NCBI GenBank assembly: GCA_964036195.1
Contig: OZ038453.1
Coordinates: forward strand, 20,125,206-20,189,205
Direction: 5' to 3'
DNA length: 64,000 nucleotides
Source of the DNA: Sphaerolaimus hirsutus
Lineage: Eukaryota; Nematoda; Chromadorea; Monhysterida; Sphaerolaimidae
Position 1 is the first letter of the stretch. Every line of letters begins with the position of its first letter. Shown in pieces: positions 12,172-23,509 of this stretch. A program made the translations under genes and the position numbers. Under the pieces are notes generated by a model. It was not told the DNA's origin. It did no database searches and saw only the letters and a program-made list of their open reading frames with translations.

Positions 12172-13419
12172 GTAAACACCTTCCCAGTCAAGTAAGCCAC
12201 CCATTTTTTATTTCATTTTGGAAGCTATATCTCGGGCTATGGTGGGGTTATAGAGCCGAAACTTTGTGAATATATACTTGTAACATCCCTCTACTCTGCA
12301 TCAATGGGGGGAGGCATGGCGACCCACCCTGTAGTGAGTAGTGATGTAAAGGAACCGGTGCCCCAGTGCTGGGCACCGAAGGGCACCAGCACTGGTGCTG
12401 GTGCGGTGCCATTGCAATCTTCAGGGGTGCCATGCCGGTGCCATTTTTTTCAGAAAAGCACCGGTGCCGGTGCGGTGCGGTGCCATTTTTTTGCCGGTGC
12501 CAAAGGTTCTAGCACCAGGGCAAAGTAAAAGGCACCAGGAAAGGCACCGGTCAAGGCTTCATGTGCTGTGCAATTTTGTCCATAGTATGTGCTTATCCAT
12601 ATTTCAAAAAACAGCGATATATTTACCCAACCATTTTTGTATATTTTATAAACCTCCCATCAAAAAAATATACCTACTGTGAAATCCATTATACCCGATA
12701 CATGATCTGATGAGCGAATCTAAAATTTTGTTGAATTTTTATCATTTTTATATTTTATATTTATCTTACTTTTTTGTTCAAAATTTGTTGTCAGTTTATG
12801 ACAGAGATAGTTCCATTCTCTGTACAGCAACGACTCCGATCAGTAGACAATAGTGGCTATGGACATTGTAGTAAATTAAATATTTTATCTTTCATTTGTA
12901 ATCATTGTAATTGCTTCATAAAAGTGATTGCCACATCATTCTGATCATTTTAAGTGCTCAACCATCAAAATCGGTTGAAAATTCCTGGAAATATGCACTT
13001 CCAAAGGTGAAACCACTGAGAAACTGCCCGATATTTACTTCAGAAATTCCAGCCCGGTGCGGTGCCTTTCGGTGCTAGCACCGGCAACCCGCCGGTGCTC
13101 TTCGGTGCCGGTGCCATTTTTTCCAAAAGGCACCGGTGCCGGTGCGGTGCGGTGCCATTTTCTGGCCGGTGCCCCAGGGTGCCAGGTGCCCTTTTCATGC
13201 GTTGGCAAAGGTGCCGGTGCGGTGCGGTGTAATTTTTTCCGGTGCCTTTAACATCACTAGTAGTGAGTCGCCATGCCTCCCCCCATTGATGCAGAGTAGA
13301 GGGATGTTACAACTATATATTCACAAAGTTTCAGCTCTATAGCCCCACCATAGCCCAAGATATAGTTTTCGAAGTGAAATAAAAAAATGGGTGGCTTACT
13401 TGACCGGGAAGGTGTTTAC
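12172..13419. mobile_element. Foldback element, about 160-bp arms, split at its centre
   Basis: The left arm 12172-12338 and right arm 13260-13419 are reverse complements. Outer ends are 'gtaaacaccttccc' and 'gggaaggtgtttac', and 'ctctactctgcatcaatggg' pairs with its complement at about 13276. A hAT-like element occupies the hairpin centre. Related single arms are at 8060-8160 and 48684-48840. Confidence 0.75.
12339..13259. mobile_element. hAT-like MITE with GGTGCCGGTGC core
   Basis: The ends TAGTGATGTAAAGG and CCTTTAACATCACTA are bounded by a perfect 8-bp duplication GTAGTGAG (12331-12338, 13260-13267). Both subterminal zones are arrays of 'ggtgccggtgcggtgc'; the middle (12560-13040) is AT-rich. 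It sits exactly at the symmetry centre of the foldback element. Confidence 0.85.
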
Positions 13420-15416
13420 GTGTTCCAAATTTTTTTCTCTTACAATTTTGTGATTCCCGCAGTTTGGTGTGTCTGACCATGCTATGGGTAAGTGAGACAA
13501 TTATGTCCTCCCTCGACAACCAGCCATAGTGAATATGCATTCCCCCTATCACTCACTATATACTACTTGCTCACACACTTATATAAGCAACTGTGGTAAA
13601 CTTTAGCACCTGTTGTAAAATTTACTCGTTGTCGTCACAAAAAAAATGAAAAAAACACGTTCGCAGCTCGTGGCGACAATCGACAACAAAAATCAGGTTC
13701 ACATGACAACACTTTTTTTCTTGTGACGACAAGCGCTCATTGTCGCATTGTCGCCAATCAAAAGCTTGTGCCGACAACAACATTTTTTCGATCAAAAAAA
13801 GCGAACCGACAACGTGAAATTTTTAAAATGCTTATAACTCTGGAACAAAAAGGCCGATTTATCTGAAATTTGGCATGTGAGTGCACCTAACTAGTGAGTA
13901 TACTGACCTGTTTTTTCTCGCAGATATGGAACTTTATTCTGTATTTATGGAACTTTTTCACTTTTTGATTTGTCGGCACATTTTGCAGTGTAAACGCCGC
14001 TTTAAACATTGACCCAATTTGCAGCTTCTATCTGTAACAGCAAGTTATCTAATATTGCTGATGCAGACTGGTGTCAGCTGAGATTGTGATTGCGGATGGA
14101 TTAGTGATTATTCACTGATGGACTGATGGAGCATTCAAAAAATCACCCGTGATTTATATTTTCAAATATCACAATAAATATAAATATAAATATAAGATTT
14201 ATATATATATTTTTTTTTCTTCAAAATCTCAGTGATATATTTATATATATTATTTAATTTCCAAAAAATCACTGAGAAAATCACTCATACTAGATATACT
14301 GCACTGAAAATAGGTTTACAAATGGCTACGTGTATACTGTATAGCCTAAAATAGCAGTTTTGTAGGTGAAAATGGGCTAAAAGGTACAAAAATTAGAGAT
14401 TTTAAGCAAAAATTGTGGCCAAAATTTGGCAAAAATTGCTCTGATAGCTAGACAGCTGGGCAATTTGAGGGAAGGGTTCAGGGGGATAGCAGTAAAAAAA
14501 TTTGCATCAGGGATAGACAGATACCTAGCTGGAGCATTTGGGCACAGGGTTACCCCAACCGCCCCCTCCCCCGTTAGAGACCACTGAGCAGACATCAATA
14601 TATTCATGTCTCAAAGTCAAATTTGGAAGTGATGCAATCAAATTTTGGTCAACAACTTTGGCTCTACACACAATGTTCGAATGCATATGGCAATATTGGT
14701 AACATTTTTGACATTGCCAAACATGCATTTCAAAATTGTCCTGTGGCTTAAATAGAACTAAAATAAAGTTGATACCAGAACCAGTTGACATCCAGGGTTT
14801 GTAGCACCATAGGTTGAATTGGCAAAAGCGAAGTAAAAACATAAAAATAAAAAGTAATTTCTCTTCGCTTACACCTTTTCACTTTCCAAATCACTTGCCG
14901 TTTTACTTGGCCTTTGCCATTTCACTTGTCACTTCTCATTTTGCGGAACTGGCCCCTGGATGGCCCGGCCGATGTGCATTCAGCGCCTGTGCTGGCGTGG
15001 TGTGGGTGTGACGATTTCCCAACAGCTGGGATACAAAAGATACCTACCGTATTTCCTCCGAATACACCCACTGGGTTTATTTCTTCAGAGCGTAAATTTT
15101 GAGGAACGTTTATCGAGGGAGGGGGTATTTCGAGGGGATTTATTATTTTTGCAGATTGCGTATAATAACTCTCATGACTTATTTGTTGTCTGCGTGTACA
15201 CGTTATTTCTATCTTAAAAATTTCCCATAAGGCCGCGTTTACACGGATTTTTTGTGACGACTCAACATCACTAAAAAGTTCAATAAATTGAGTAAAAAAG
15301 TTCCAAATTCATGATAAAAAGTGGTCAATTGTACATTCAGCCTAGGCGAATATACATGTCAAATTGCAGAATCGTGTTTGTAGCTTAGGCCTATCGACGT
15401 TTGAAAAGAATTTGCT
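13420..15416. other. No gene; simple and dispersed repeats
   Basis: 13620-13990 has recurrent 'gtcg..acaac' units. 14126-14290 is an AT-rich repeat ('aaatcac..gtgatttatattt') that recurs at 34105-34268 and 48280-48445. 14440-14570 holds a 'gatagctggagcatttggg' fragment also seen near 6030. 15050-15150 is a left end of the CCGTATTTCC MITE. No frame is convincing. Confidence 0.55.
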
Positions 15417-15424
15417 GTTGTCGG

Positions 15425-16260
15425 CAACGATGGAAAAAACACAGAAATTGAACACAGAAACTCATTGAGTTTCTGTGTTTTTGTTTTACACAGAAACACG
15501 GAAACTCATAAATTTTGAAAAACTCAAAACTCAAATGAGTTTTTTTTTGGAGAACACAGAAACACAGAAACACGGAAACACAGAAAAGTTTTTTTGAGTT
15601 TTTGTGTTTTTTTCAGCGAAGCGGTTGAATGCACATTAATTCAGTTAAACTAAAGAAGATAAGATAAGCATCTATAGTATGTAATATGTACATAATGTAT
15701 TCATATTTTATAATGGTACAAAAAAGAAATTCAAGATGGCATGCACATCTCATGGTGGATTTGACAATTTCAGTTTTGACATTAAAGTATACCTTATTAC
15801 CTTGCATAAACCCCCTTTGAATTAACTCCCCTCAAAAGGGACTGGTATTTAATAAGCCCCGCCCCCCTCGAAATACCCTCCTCCAGGATGATGTACATCA
15901 TGTATCCAATGTACATGATGTATTTATTACTGCTAATTTGTATCGCAGCTACACATAGACTGTACCTGTGTAGCTATCTACATGTTTATTTCAAATATAT
16001 CCTGTTTGTACACATTGATAACCTGTTTTGGGTATGTAAATGCCTACTATTTTCTATGATCCTTACAAAACTTTCTGACAAAATAATTATGCCCATTATT
16101 AATAATTTTTTAAAAAACTTGAGTTTTTACAAAAAACACAGAAATAAAAACAGAGTTACTCAAGTTTTTTTGGAGAAAAAAACTCAAAACACAGGTATTC
16201 ATTTTTGAAAAACTCAAAACACAGAAAGTGTTTTTTTTTTGGAGAACTTACCCATCGTTG
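15425..16260. mobile_element. hAT-like element, ACACAGAAAC core, copy 1
   Basis: Ends CAACGATGG / CCATCGTTG with a perfect 8-bp duplication GTTGTCGG (15417-15424, 16261-16268). Both subterminal parts contain 'aacacagaaactc' / 'gagtttctgtgttt' repeats. Near 15797-15890 it includes a degenerate MITE-like block. The sequence 'cataatgtattcatatt' (15691-15707) is the empty target of the MITE inserted in copy 2. Confidence 0.88.
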
Positions 16261-16268
16261 GTTGTCGG

Positions 16269-16829
16269 ACAGTCTCCCGACAGCCAGCGACAACAGAAAA
16301 ATTGTTTCAAACGTATATAGGTCTAAGCTACAAGCACGATTCTGCGATTTGACACGTATATTCCATTTCCATTCCTTTCCCTCTTCCATTTTGTAAAAAA
16401 CAATTCTTTGACACACTAATTTATGTGAGATTGTATTTAAAAGTAGCAAATACACACATATTTTGATTGGCCAAAAGAAGTTTACTAAACCTGGAGCTGG
16501 ACCACATGTTTATGTAAACATCTAAATACAAATCATTTTACACTGTGGCAGTGTGTCAACAAATTTTTTCATGAAAACTGAAATGGAAACGGAAAAATTT
16601 TCTGCACTGGCTGGCCGGAAATGAAAGGCCGGCAGACGGAAAATAGAAAAATGAAATTTTCATTGAAAAGCAAACAAATTCCTGAAATTTTTTTACCAGA
16701 AACATAATTTTTTTGCCAGTTTGGTTGAAACAGAAACAAAGAGGTGTGCAAAAAGTTGTGCTAGAAAAGAGAAAATGAGACGGAAAGACAGAAAATTAAC
16801 GTTTTTCTTCAGAGGGCTTGCCATCGTAA
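16269..16829. other. No gene recognised
   Basis: AT-rich. A fragment with 'gaaaatggaaacgg..gaaaatt' units lies at 16565-16800 and may be another degenerate minisatellite element. 16269-16380 looks partly complementary to 15360-15420 (tgtagcttaggcctat / ataggtctaagcta), meaning the copy-1 hAT element sits near the middle of a further inverted repeat. Confidence 0.5.
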
Positions 16830-16837
16830 GTCACAGC

Positions 16838-17133
16838 TAGCATTGAAAAAATCTCTGCGTTATTTATATTTAAAAAATCTCAGAAGATCTCAGAAAATAT
16901 TAGATTTTCTGAGATTTGTATTTTTTCCACGATTTCCCAGAGAGATTTAATTATATTTTCTTTTTGAGAGATTTTGTGAGATTTTTCAAAATAACAGAAA
17001 ATCTCTCAGATTCAGATATTTATATTTTTCCAGGTTTTTTTGAGAGAGATTAAATTATATTTTATTTTTGAGAGATTTTCTGAGATTATATTTAATTATA
17101 TTTTCCAAAAATTGATGATTTTTTTCAATGCTA
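16838..17133. mobile_element. hAT-like MITE, GAGATTTTATATT core
   Basis: Inverted ends TAGCATTGAAAAAATC / GATTTTTTTCAATGCTA. Flanks GTCACAGC (16830-16837) and GTCACAGT (17134-17141) match at 7 of 8 positions. The core alternates 'gagattttctgagatt' and 'aattatatttt'. Confidence 0.75.
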
Positions 17134-17141
17134 GTCACAGT

Positions 17142-17715
17142 GTATCGATTTTTAGCCAACCCTATCGATATTCAAAACAGTGAGTGTTCAAAACCAATTT
17201 GCATAAAGAAATCTGTACACATGTAAATACCTAAAGATGCATAGCCAGAAAGTGCGCCCCAGTCTAAAAAACATGCAAACTTGTCGGTTATTGCATGAAT
17301 AGACATGTAGTAAATAGTCATGACTGTACACTTTTCTATCAACATTTACAAATTGACCAAATCGATGTACCTAGATTGATCTACCTACTCTATATGCTAT
17401 GTAGTTGTGCAAAAGCCATGCCAGATCCTGGTGCTATAGCCAAACGTCCCTACGTTGCCTCACTTTTTGTTTCCACCAAACTCACCGGTGGATCATTCTT
17501 GTGCTGTTTCTCGCATGCATAATTGTGAAAATTTATTCATGTTTACTCGAAAAAATCTGTATGTATACTCAAGAACTAAGATGTACGTTTCCTCTGAAAA
17601 AGTATCTGTACTGGTGATGAAACAATGGTACCAGGTGCCTGCCGACAATGAAAGTCACTATTTCAGCATGTATATCATATTGCCACATAATCATCTATAA
17701 TTATGGTAAAATAAT
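17142..17715. other. No gene recognised
   Basis: AT-rich unique-looking DNA. Short frames here have no recognisable motif. Part (about 17525-17600) resembles the first 100 bases of the window. Confidence 0.5.
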
Positions 17716-17768
17716 TACCGTATTACCTCGAATTTATTATTATTTCGCCAGCAAAATTTGACGGGGCG

Positions 17769-18572
17769 TAGGGTTCAAACGATATGACTTTTCGATATCG
17801 ATATTCGATATTCGATATTTTTTCAAAATTTTCGATATCGATATTCGATATTTGATATTTTTTTCTGAAACTCGATATTCGATATCGATACGATATGGAA
17901 CCTCGATATCGATATCGATATTCGATATTGAAAAATGGTCGATATTCGATATTCGATATTTCGATATTTTCGATATTCGATATTGCAATATGCTTTTGGT
18001 ATAGCAAGGCATATTTCAAGTGGCATATTGTATTTTCATGTGGTTGCACACATGTTAAATCATCTCTTTACTGAAATGTGAATGGTACAAGTGATTTTAA
18101 CAAGCCTTACATCACTCAATGGTAGAAAATAGAAGAAAACATGATGAATCAAAGTGTATCAGACAAATAACAATTGGTAGATATTACAGTTCATCCTTAT
18201 AACCTAATTGCTTGAGGGCATGTTGCAAAAAAAAGTATATCAGCATTTTCTGGCTTCAAATTTAGCACTCCAACAACAATGACAATATAAATACTGTATT
18301 TTTACTCATCAAATACAATACTATAAGCACATCAGATCAACCATAAACATCTCAAAATGAAAATGAAAAGTAAATTTGTGGACACAATACAGGTTTGATA
18401 TATCGAAAAAATGGTCGATATTCGATATCAATATTCGATATTTTTTCAAAATTTTCGATATCAATATTCGATATTTGATATTTTTTCAAAATTTTTGATA
18501 TCGATATTCGATATTAAAAAATGGTCAATATACGATATTCGATATTCGATACGATATATCGTTTGAACCCTA
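17769..18572. mobile_element. hAT-like MITE with CGATATTCGATAT core
   Basis: Ends TAGGGTTCAAACGATAT / ATATCGTTTGAACCCTA. Subterminal arrays of 'cgatatcgatattcgatat' lie at 17780-17985 and 18405-18560; the middle is AT-rich. Flanks GACGGGGC and GACGGGGG (7 of 8) suggest an eroded 8-bp duplication. A TA duplication would fit equally. Confidence 0.7.
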
Positions 18573-18877
18573 GACGGGGGGTTAATTCGAGGGGGGGTAT
18601 TCGAAGGGGGTTTATTATTTCGTCAGAAATTTTCATAAAGATCGCAGTAAATGGTAGGCATTTTCGTACCCAAAACAGGTAATAAATGTGTCCAAATAGG
18701 ATATATTTGGACCTAAAAATGTAGATAGCTACACAAACTAGTAGTTGCAATGCAAATTAGCAGTAATAAATACATCATATTCATTGCATGCATGATGTAC
18801 ATCGTTCAAGGGGGGGGGGTATTTCGAGGGGGTTGGACATAAAAATGTAGATAGCTACACAAACTAGTAGTTGCAAT

Positions 18878-20170
18878 CAACGATGGAAAAAACACAGAAA
18901 CTCATTGAGTTTCTGTGTTTTTGTTTTACACAGAAACACAGAAACTCACAAATTTTGGAAAACTCAAAACTCAAATGAGTTTTTTTTTGGAGAACACAGA
19001 AACACAGAAACAGGGAAACACAGAACAGTTTTTTGAGTTTTTGAGTTTTTTTCAGCGAAGTGGTTGAACACATTTTCAGAATGCACATGAATTCAGTTAA
19101 ACAAAACAAGATAAGATATGCATGTATAGCATGTGAATATGCACATAATGTACCGTATTTCCTCGAAATAACCCCGGGGGGTTTATTGTTTCAGAGTGAG
19201 AATTTTGAGGGGGGGTTAAACGAGGGGGGGGTATTTCGAGGGGGGGGGGGTTTATTATTTCACCAGAAATTTTTTGAAATCCCAGTACTAAAATGTTGTC
19301 TGAAACGTACGCAGACGTCAAAAAATGCAACAAAAATCGCCATTTATAAGACTCTAAAGACATTTATAAGTGTGTAGACGTACAAACACTGTTCTCACAT
19401 AACAGAGTCATCGTTTTTAACGTGTGTTCTGCATTGCCCGGATGACAAACCGCAGCCTTTGTCATTTACGTTCTCTATACAATAAATTTGGGGGGGGGTA
19501 TTTCGAGGGGGGGGGGGGGTTTATAAGTTCATAGTGTCCATTTTGAGGGGGGGGTATTTCGAGGGGGGGGTATTTCGAGGGGGGGGGGGGTATTTCGAGG
19601 GGGGGGGGGTATTTCGAGGAAATACGGTATTCATATTTTATGATGGAACAAAAAATAAATTAAAGATGGCATGCACATCTCCTAGTGGACATGTTTAAAT
19701 ATAGTTGTAGTTCAAATCAATTCAGCAGTCTTCCATACAGTACACATCCATTGAAGAATTTTGGAGTAGTGTGTAAATTGTTGTTTGTGAGCATTTTGTT
19801 GATGCTGGTGTTGCGATGTGGGTGGATGTCCTCATTGAGGAAATTTTTATGGACTTTTTCGACACTTGAAGTAATACACATACGTTATGTGAGGTTTAAA
19901 CATGTGCAAAACCAATATTTTATAAGAAAACCACTGTTTCCACATCAAAATGCTGTAAATCAGAATTTTTGGGGAAAAAACTCAAGTTTTTTGACAAAAA
20001 CTTGAGTTTTTGAGAAAAAAACTCAAGAAACTCGAGTTTTAACAAAAAACACAGAAATAAAAACAGAGTTACTCAAGTTTTTTTCGGAAAAAACTCAAAA
20101 CACAGGTATTCATTTTTGAAAAACTCAAAACACAGAAAGTGTTTTTTTTTGGAGAACTTACCCATCGTTG
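18878..20170. mobile_element. hAT-like element, ACACAGAAAC core, copy 2
   Basis: Ends CAACGATGG / CCATCGTTG with a perfect 8-bp duplication GTTGCAAT (18870-18877, 20171-20178). It is the same family as 15425-16260, and enlarged by a MITE at 19153-19627. Different duplications at the two copies show independent insertions. Confidence 0.88.
19153..19627. mobile_element. Best-preserved CCGTATTTCC-family MITE
   Basis: CCGTATTTCCTCGAAATAAC to GAGGAAATACGG, flanked by TA. The homologous site in hAT copy 1 (15691-15707) is uninterrupted with one TA, which proves both the element boundaries and the TA duplication. The body contains many G-runs 'tatttcgaggggggg'. 475 bp, no frame. Confidence 0.92.
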
Positions 20171-20354
20171 GTTGCAATGCAAATTAGCAGTAATAAATAC
20201 ATCATGTTCATTGCATACATGATGTACATCGTTCGGGGGGGGTATTTCGAGGGGGTAATTCGAGGGGTGGTTTATTATGTCCCCAGCCCATTTAGAGGGG
20301 GGTAATTAGAGGGGGGTTAATTCAAGGGGGTGTATTATTCAAGGTAATACGGTA

Positions 20355-20925
20355 GTTTGGTACCCTACCCTGATTTTATGAGTTGGAAAGTGCCATGAGA
20401 CGTTTGGCTGTTGTAGGCACTAAACACATGGCACTTTTTTACAATTATCTTTAGCCTATTCCTTAGCTTAGAATGACCATCTAAGCTTGGTAATATACTC
20501 AAAAGAAATTCATATTTTCTTGTATTGAAGACTTATAATATCAATACTTTTAGATAAATACAGTTGATTCCCCCTAAATGTTTAAGCTGTGTGAAGGGTT
20601 TTTCATCAACTTGAATGTAATGCTGTGATCAAATATAGATGTGCAGTTGCTACCAAATGATTTCTAAAGTGGCCATGATTTTTATCCTGATACTGGTCTC
20701 CATCTTTTCTCCTTGTTGTACAATTGAAAATCAGAACGAAAGTGAAAACCAGAGTTGTTAGAGTACTGGTACATTTGGAAAGTGTTAACGTGAAAAGTGT
20801 AAAATAGCACGAACATAACTGATAATCTATTTTCTAGCTCTACCGTGCAAGAAATACCCCCCTCAAAATGGACACTATGAATTTAAAGCCCCTCTTGAAA
20901 TACTCCATCTGGAATGATGGACATC
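20355..20925. other. No gene; MITE fragment at the right
   Basis: AT-rich DNA, then 20840-20925 is a degenerate MITE end ('aagaaatacccccctcaaaatgg'). Copy A of the BEL element follows after a 42-bp LTR-like fragment. Confidence 0.5.
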
Positions 20926-20967
20926 TGTGATGAAGCCACTGACGTCAGCGTCTTCTACCACCGATTC
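20926..20967 (-). repeat. Inverted BEL LTR-end fragment beside copy A
   Basis: The reverse complement matches the last about 40 bases of the BEL LTR (ending CTTCATCACA) with a few mismatches. It directly abuts the first base of copy A's 5' LTR, in opposite orientation, where a target duplication would be expected. Confidence 0.8.
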
Positions 20968-22280
20968 TGTGCTGACCGTAGCAAAATGGATGGATAAAGA
21001 AATACAAAGAATTGACAATTAGGCTTATATTTGCACATTTACTTATTTGCACTATTTTACATTTTATGCACTATATTAATTTACCATGCAAATTGTATTT
21101 CCTGCACTATATTATTTATCCATGGAGAATATTTAATTGGGAAGGTGTTTTATAAGTTATCGAAACATTTATTTGGAAAGTTTAGGTTTAAAAGTCAAAT
21201 AAGTTATTATTAGGTGTATTAATATGAAATTAGGCTCATTCAACTCGCCGTAATTTTCTGATCATTATTATATATACATTTACATGGTTTATTTGCAATT
21301 TGGGAAAGTCAAAAGTTGTAAATATTTATGTGCCACGTATTTATTTAGGCCAGCGTCCTAATAGAGAAATAATGCCCTGTGCGCAACTAGCATTTACTGT
21401 ACGTATTTACGAAGCCCTTCGCTTAGGCATAATTATTATAACCCTGCTCACAACTTATATTTATATTTACTTGATATTTATAATACCCTGCTCAAGCTGA
21501 ATATACTATAGACCCTGCTCAATTACAATACCCATTTACCTCGAATAAGTCCCAAATTTGCTAGATTATTCAACATACGTTTCCAGGAAGTGATTATTAT
21601 TATTATTATTATGTTGAATATACTTTATTCTATTTACGTCATTAGGAACATTTACACCACTATTTACAATTTCCAAGCCCTATCATATTAGTTCCAATGT
21701 GCGTCAATGTTTTCTGACAAATTGAACCAAATTAGTAAATCGGCCGAGTTTGCCGACTTCGCGCCTCGTAAGATTAATAGTTTTTCTATTAACCCAATTT
21801 GTACCTGGTATTTCTTTACCATAAGTATTTGAATATACGCCCGCGCAGTATGAAGCAACTGTTTCAGCTAGATATGTTTATTTGTTGCATTTATGACTTA
21901 TTTGTGTATTTGTATTAGGAAATTACTGTAGCTGTTTTTCTATACATGATTTCCGTGTCTTAGCTACTTTGGAAGTTTTTACTTCAGTCTGCGGACCCCA
22001 AGCTACTGAACGAAAATAAGCTAGCGATAGAAACTTCGAATAGGAAGCTCGCTAGGCTTTGCGCTTTTGTAACACGCTGTATCTGATCGAAATAAAGTAC
22101 CTGAAACAATTCGAACCCCCTTTTTCAACACACAACTACGAAATAAACTCAACTTGGCTGTCGACAAGTGGACGTTCGGCTACAACGGGAAATCAACCAC
22201 TCTAAAGGCCGTTTCTCACTACGGTCTTGGAGTTGCCGGATTCGGTGGTAGAAGACGCTGACTTCGGTGGCTTCATCACA
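20968..22280 (+). repeat. 5' LTR of BEL copy A
   Basis: TGTGCTGACC...CTTCATCACA, 1313 bp. The first 260 bp or so differ at about two dozen sites from copy A's own 3' LTR, while the next 350 bp are almost identical. A (tta)n run near 21596-21612 differs in length between copies. Confidence 0.93.
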
Positions 22281-22297
22281 TGGCGCAGCGAGCAGGG
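22281..22297 (+). promoter_or_regulatory. Primer-binding site, tRNA-Ser
   Basis: TGGCGCAGCGAGCAGGG directly follows the LTR. It is complementary to a 3' end ...CCCTGCTCGCTGCG plus CCA, the acceptor/T-arm end I know for metazoan tRNA-Ser of the UGA type. The same 17 bases follow the copy B LTR. Confidence 0.85.
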
Positions 22298-23509
22298 TGA
22301 TTGCATGACATTGTGCTATCACCAAGCCGGAACGGACATTGTGCGGCAGTTGGCAGAACTTCAAAAGTCCTGCTGAACATCAATTTGGCCTTGGCTGAGC
22401 GTTGGCTGTTGATTTGCAGACAGCATTGTGCCAAAGTCACGGCACTCCTGTCTACATCCTGGGAGCGGTTCTACGCTCACGCGCGGAGGACACTGGAGTT
22501 CTGACAGACCTGTCAGGATTTCAGGCAGCTTTCACCAGTGTTCTGGCAAGGTGCTAGACGCTGGGCGGCACCGGCATTTGACAAGGAGTCATTGTCGGAC
22601 GGTGGTCAAATTTTCGCTGGACGCTCCTGGACATTCGGACGCCAGTGACCGCTCGCACGTCCTTCCTATGCCAAGGGAGGGTGACCTGACGGAGACAGGA
22701 TCGCCACAGAGCCACGCTAGTCAAAGGGCTGTTTTTTGGGCATTCGCGGAGGTCCCTCGCTCCACTGGGTAAGAGTGGACTCATACCTCGGAAGTGCAAA
22801 AGTAGGGGTATCAGTGTACAAAGGGCTGTAGCTGACAGAGGGCTGTAGCTGACAGAGAGTGGATTTGAAAACCAAGTATTAGGATACTTGGTAGCGTGTA
22901 GGGGCTTTGCGGAGCTCCCATCAAATATACACGCTGTGCCTGCTCGGTACCATCAGATCAGACAGCGCAAAAGTGCCAGAATTCTGCATTGCACAGGCGC
23001 AATTGCAGAGCAGTGTACAGAAACACTGCCCAGAATCAGAAAGTGCACCAGAGTGCACAGAAACGTGTCACAAGCGACACGGCAAGCGCAGCACTGCGCA
23101 CAGCGGCACAGGAGCCGCTCAGGAAAGCAAGTGGCCGGCGTGGTCACAAGGCACACAGGCGTGCCAGAAAGAGCGCCAGAGCACTCAGAAAGAGTGTGTA
23201 CGGACCCTCTTTGGGCGCACACTGCTGGGCAAATAAATTGTTTATTGTCCAGGTGGATTTGACCGATGTGTTGAAGTCAACGCGTGTAAACAATCACGTC
23301 AGGGGCTTTAGGAACACACCTGGTGCCAGTGCAGTAAAGGTCAACGCGTGAGAACACGTCAGGGGCCTGTAGGACTGCATTGGTATTGTGCGTGGCACAA
23401 CAAATCCGTGGTGCACAGAGCACTACACAGAAAGACGCAGAGAAGCGTCACAAGCGTCACAGGAGACGCACTATAAAGAGAAACAGTGAAGGAAAATTCA
23501 TCAGCAAGA
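22298..23509 (+). other. Long 5' leader of BEL copy A
   Basis: About 1.2 kb between primer site and first Gag ATG, conserved in copy B. Short frames occur but differ between copies and have no known motif, so I treat it as untranslated leader. It may hold packaging or promoter signals. Confidence 0.65.

Larger units (their letters stand above)
17718..20352. mobile_element. CCGTATTTCC MITE expanded by nested insertions
   Basis: Left end CCGTATTACCTCGAATTTAT after TA (17716-17717); right end AAGGTAATACGG before TA (20353-20354). Removing the insertions at 17769-18572 and 18878-20170 leaves a G-rich MITE body of ordinary type (with 'gatgtacatcgttc' near both edges of the second insertion). Confidence 0.7.

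Noticed and set aside
17723..18049. Y/R/I/S-rich minus-strand frames
   Set aside because: Translations of the CGATATTCGATAT tandem repeat within a hAT-like element.
19480..19625. Regularly spaced 'tatttcgagggggg' units as a possible CRISPR or satellite array
   Set aside because: Units are contiguous, variable in length and lie within a MITE of a eukaryotic-type genome; no spacers.
22888..23351. Several overlapping 110-124-aa frames in the BEL leader
   Set aside because: They overlap in different phases, are not all kept in copy B, and show no recognisable domain, so an accessory gene is not supported.
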